Below, piece by piece: positions 5,371-5,457 of a stretch of 5,457 nt of DNA. A program made the position numbers and the translations under genes. Source of the DNA: Clostridiales bacterium (lineage in GTDB: Bacteria; Bacillota; Clostridia; Saccharofermentanales; UBA5734); contig DOFA01000046.1 in NCBI GenBank assembly GCA_003532195.1, forward strand, positions 1 through 5,457. Direction: 5' to 3'. Under the pieces are notes generated by a model. It ran no database searches, had not been told where the DNA came from, and was given only the letters and a program-made list of their open reading frames with translations. Positions within the stretch are counted from its first letter, which is position 1, and every line of letters begins with the position of its first letter.

Positions 5371-5379
5371 AATCTCCAT
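5341..5379. repeat. Inverted repeat within the toxin relic
   Basis: ATGGAGAT (5341-5348) and ATCTCCAT (5372-5379) are perfect 8-bp arms. Inside them is a smaller CGGT/ACCG stem (5349-5352 and 5358-5361). No T-run follows, so it is not a standard terminator. It may be a chance structure or a scar of the deletion that removed the toxin. Confidence 0.35.
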
Positions 5380-5397
5380 AAGGTTAAAATAACAACG

Positions 5398-5432
5398 AAA
5401 AACACCGAAAGAGTTGAATTTCCGGTGTTTTT
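5398..5432 (+). terminator. Rho-independent terminator closing the kinase-antitoxin block
   Basis: Stem AAAAACACCG (5398-5407) pairs with CGGTGTTTTT (5423-5432), and AAA/TTT can extend it inwards around a one-base bulge. The T-run is part of the right arm, and the A-run on the left could make it work in both directions. It lies 28 bp after the toxin relic's stop and is the natural end of the plus-strand transcript from 3773. Confidence 0.75.
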
Positions 5433-5436
5433 CTGT

Positions 5437-5457
5437 TCTGAAAAACGAGTTTTCAGA
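5437..5457. repeat. Perfect short inverted repeat at the window edge
   Basis: TCTGAAAA (5437-5444), a 5-base centre, and TTTTCAGA (5450-5457). It ends exactly at the window boundary and may extend further. It could be a second, weaker terminator or an operator for a gene beyond the window. Confidence 0.4.

Noticed and set aside
1..5457. CRISPR array, tRNA, rRNA or insertion sequence
   Set aside because: I saw no regularly spaced repeats, no tRNA-like cloverleaf with T-loop signature, no rRNA-like stretch, and no transposase or terminal inverted repeats.

Overview
The window looks like a chromosomal stretch from a Gram-positive, probably clostridial (Bacillota) bacterium of moderate GC. Three things suggest this: strong AAGGAGG ribosome binding sites, a Gram-positive type LexA box (GAAC-RNRY-GTTC), and gene families common in that group (YxjI/LURP-one-like protein, clostridial-style helix-turn-helix domain, RelB/YoeB-type module). 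This assignment is inferred from sequence style. No marker gene for taxonomy is present.

Layout. Positions 1-822 (+) hold the C-terminal part of a MATE-family multidrug/cation antiporter that starts outside the window. It converges on a LURP-one-related (YxjI-like) gene at 837-1418 (-). Upstream of that gene is a near-consensus promoter whose 17-bp spacer is filled by a perfect LexA-type palindrome, so this gene is a candidate SOS-regulon member. Next on the minus strand come two aldo/keto reductases, probably one operon: a YdhF-like enzyme (2632-3549, transcribed first) and a second AKR (1583-2575). They are separated by 56 bp and share an identical 15-nt ribosome-binding context.

The 241-bp intergenic region 3550-3790 is divergent. 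Towards the reductases it carries a pair of near-identical 14-bp motifs 30 bp apart. Towards the plus strand it carries a near-consensus promoter overlapped by a 16-bp-arm inverted repeat.

Positions 3791-5086 (+) encode a 431-residue fusion of an N-terminal helix-turn-helix to a HipA-like kinase domain with its catalytic residues visible. Its 3' end overlaps by 35 bp a RelB/DinJ-family antitoxin gene (5052-5321) broken by an in-frame TAA at codon 61. Behind it is an 18-codon relic that begins like a YoeB toxin. A rho-independent terminator at about 5398-5432 closes the block.

The most interesting parts are the self-contained HTH-HipA kinase with its palindromic operator, the decayed RelB-YoeB module attached to its tail, and the apparent SOS control of a LURP-one protein of unknown function.
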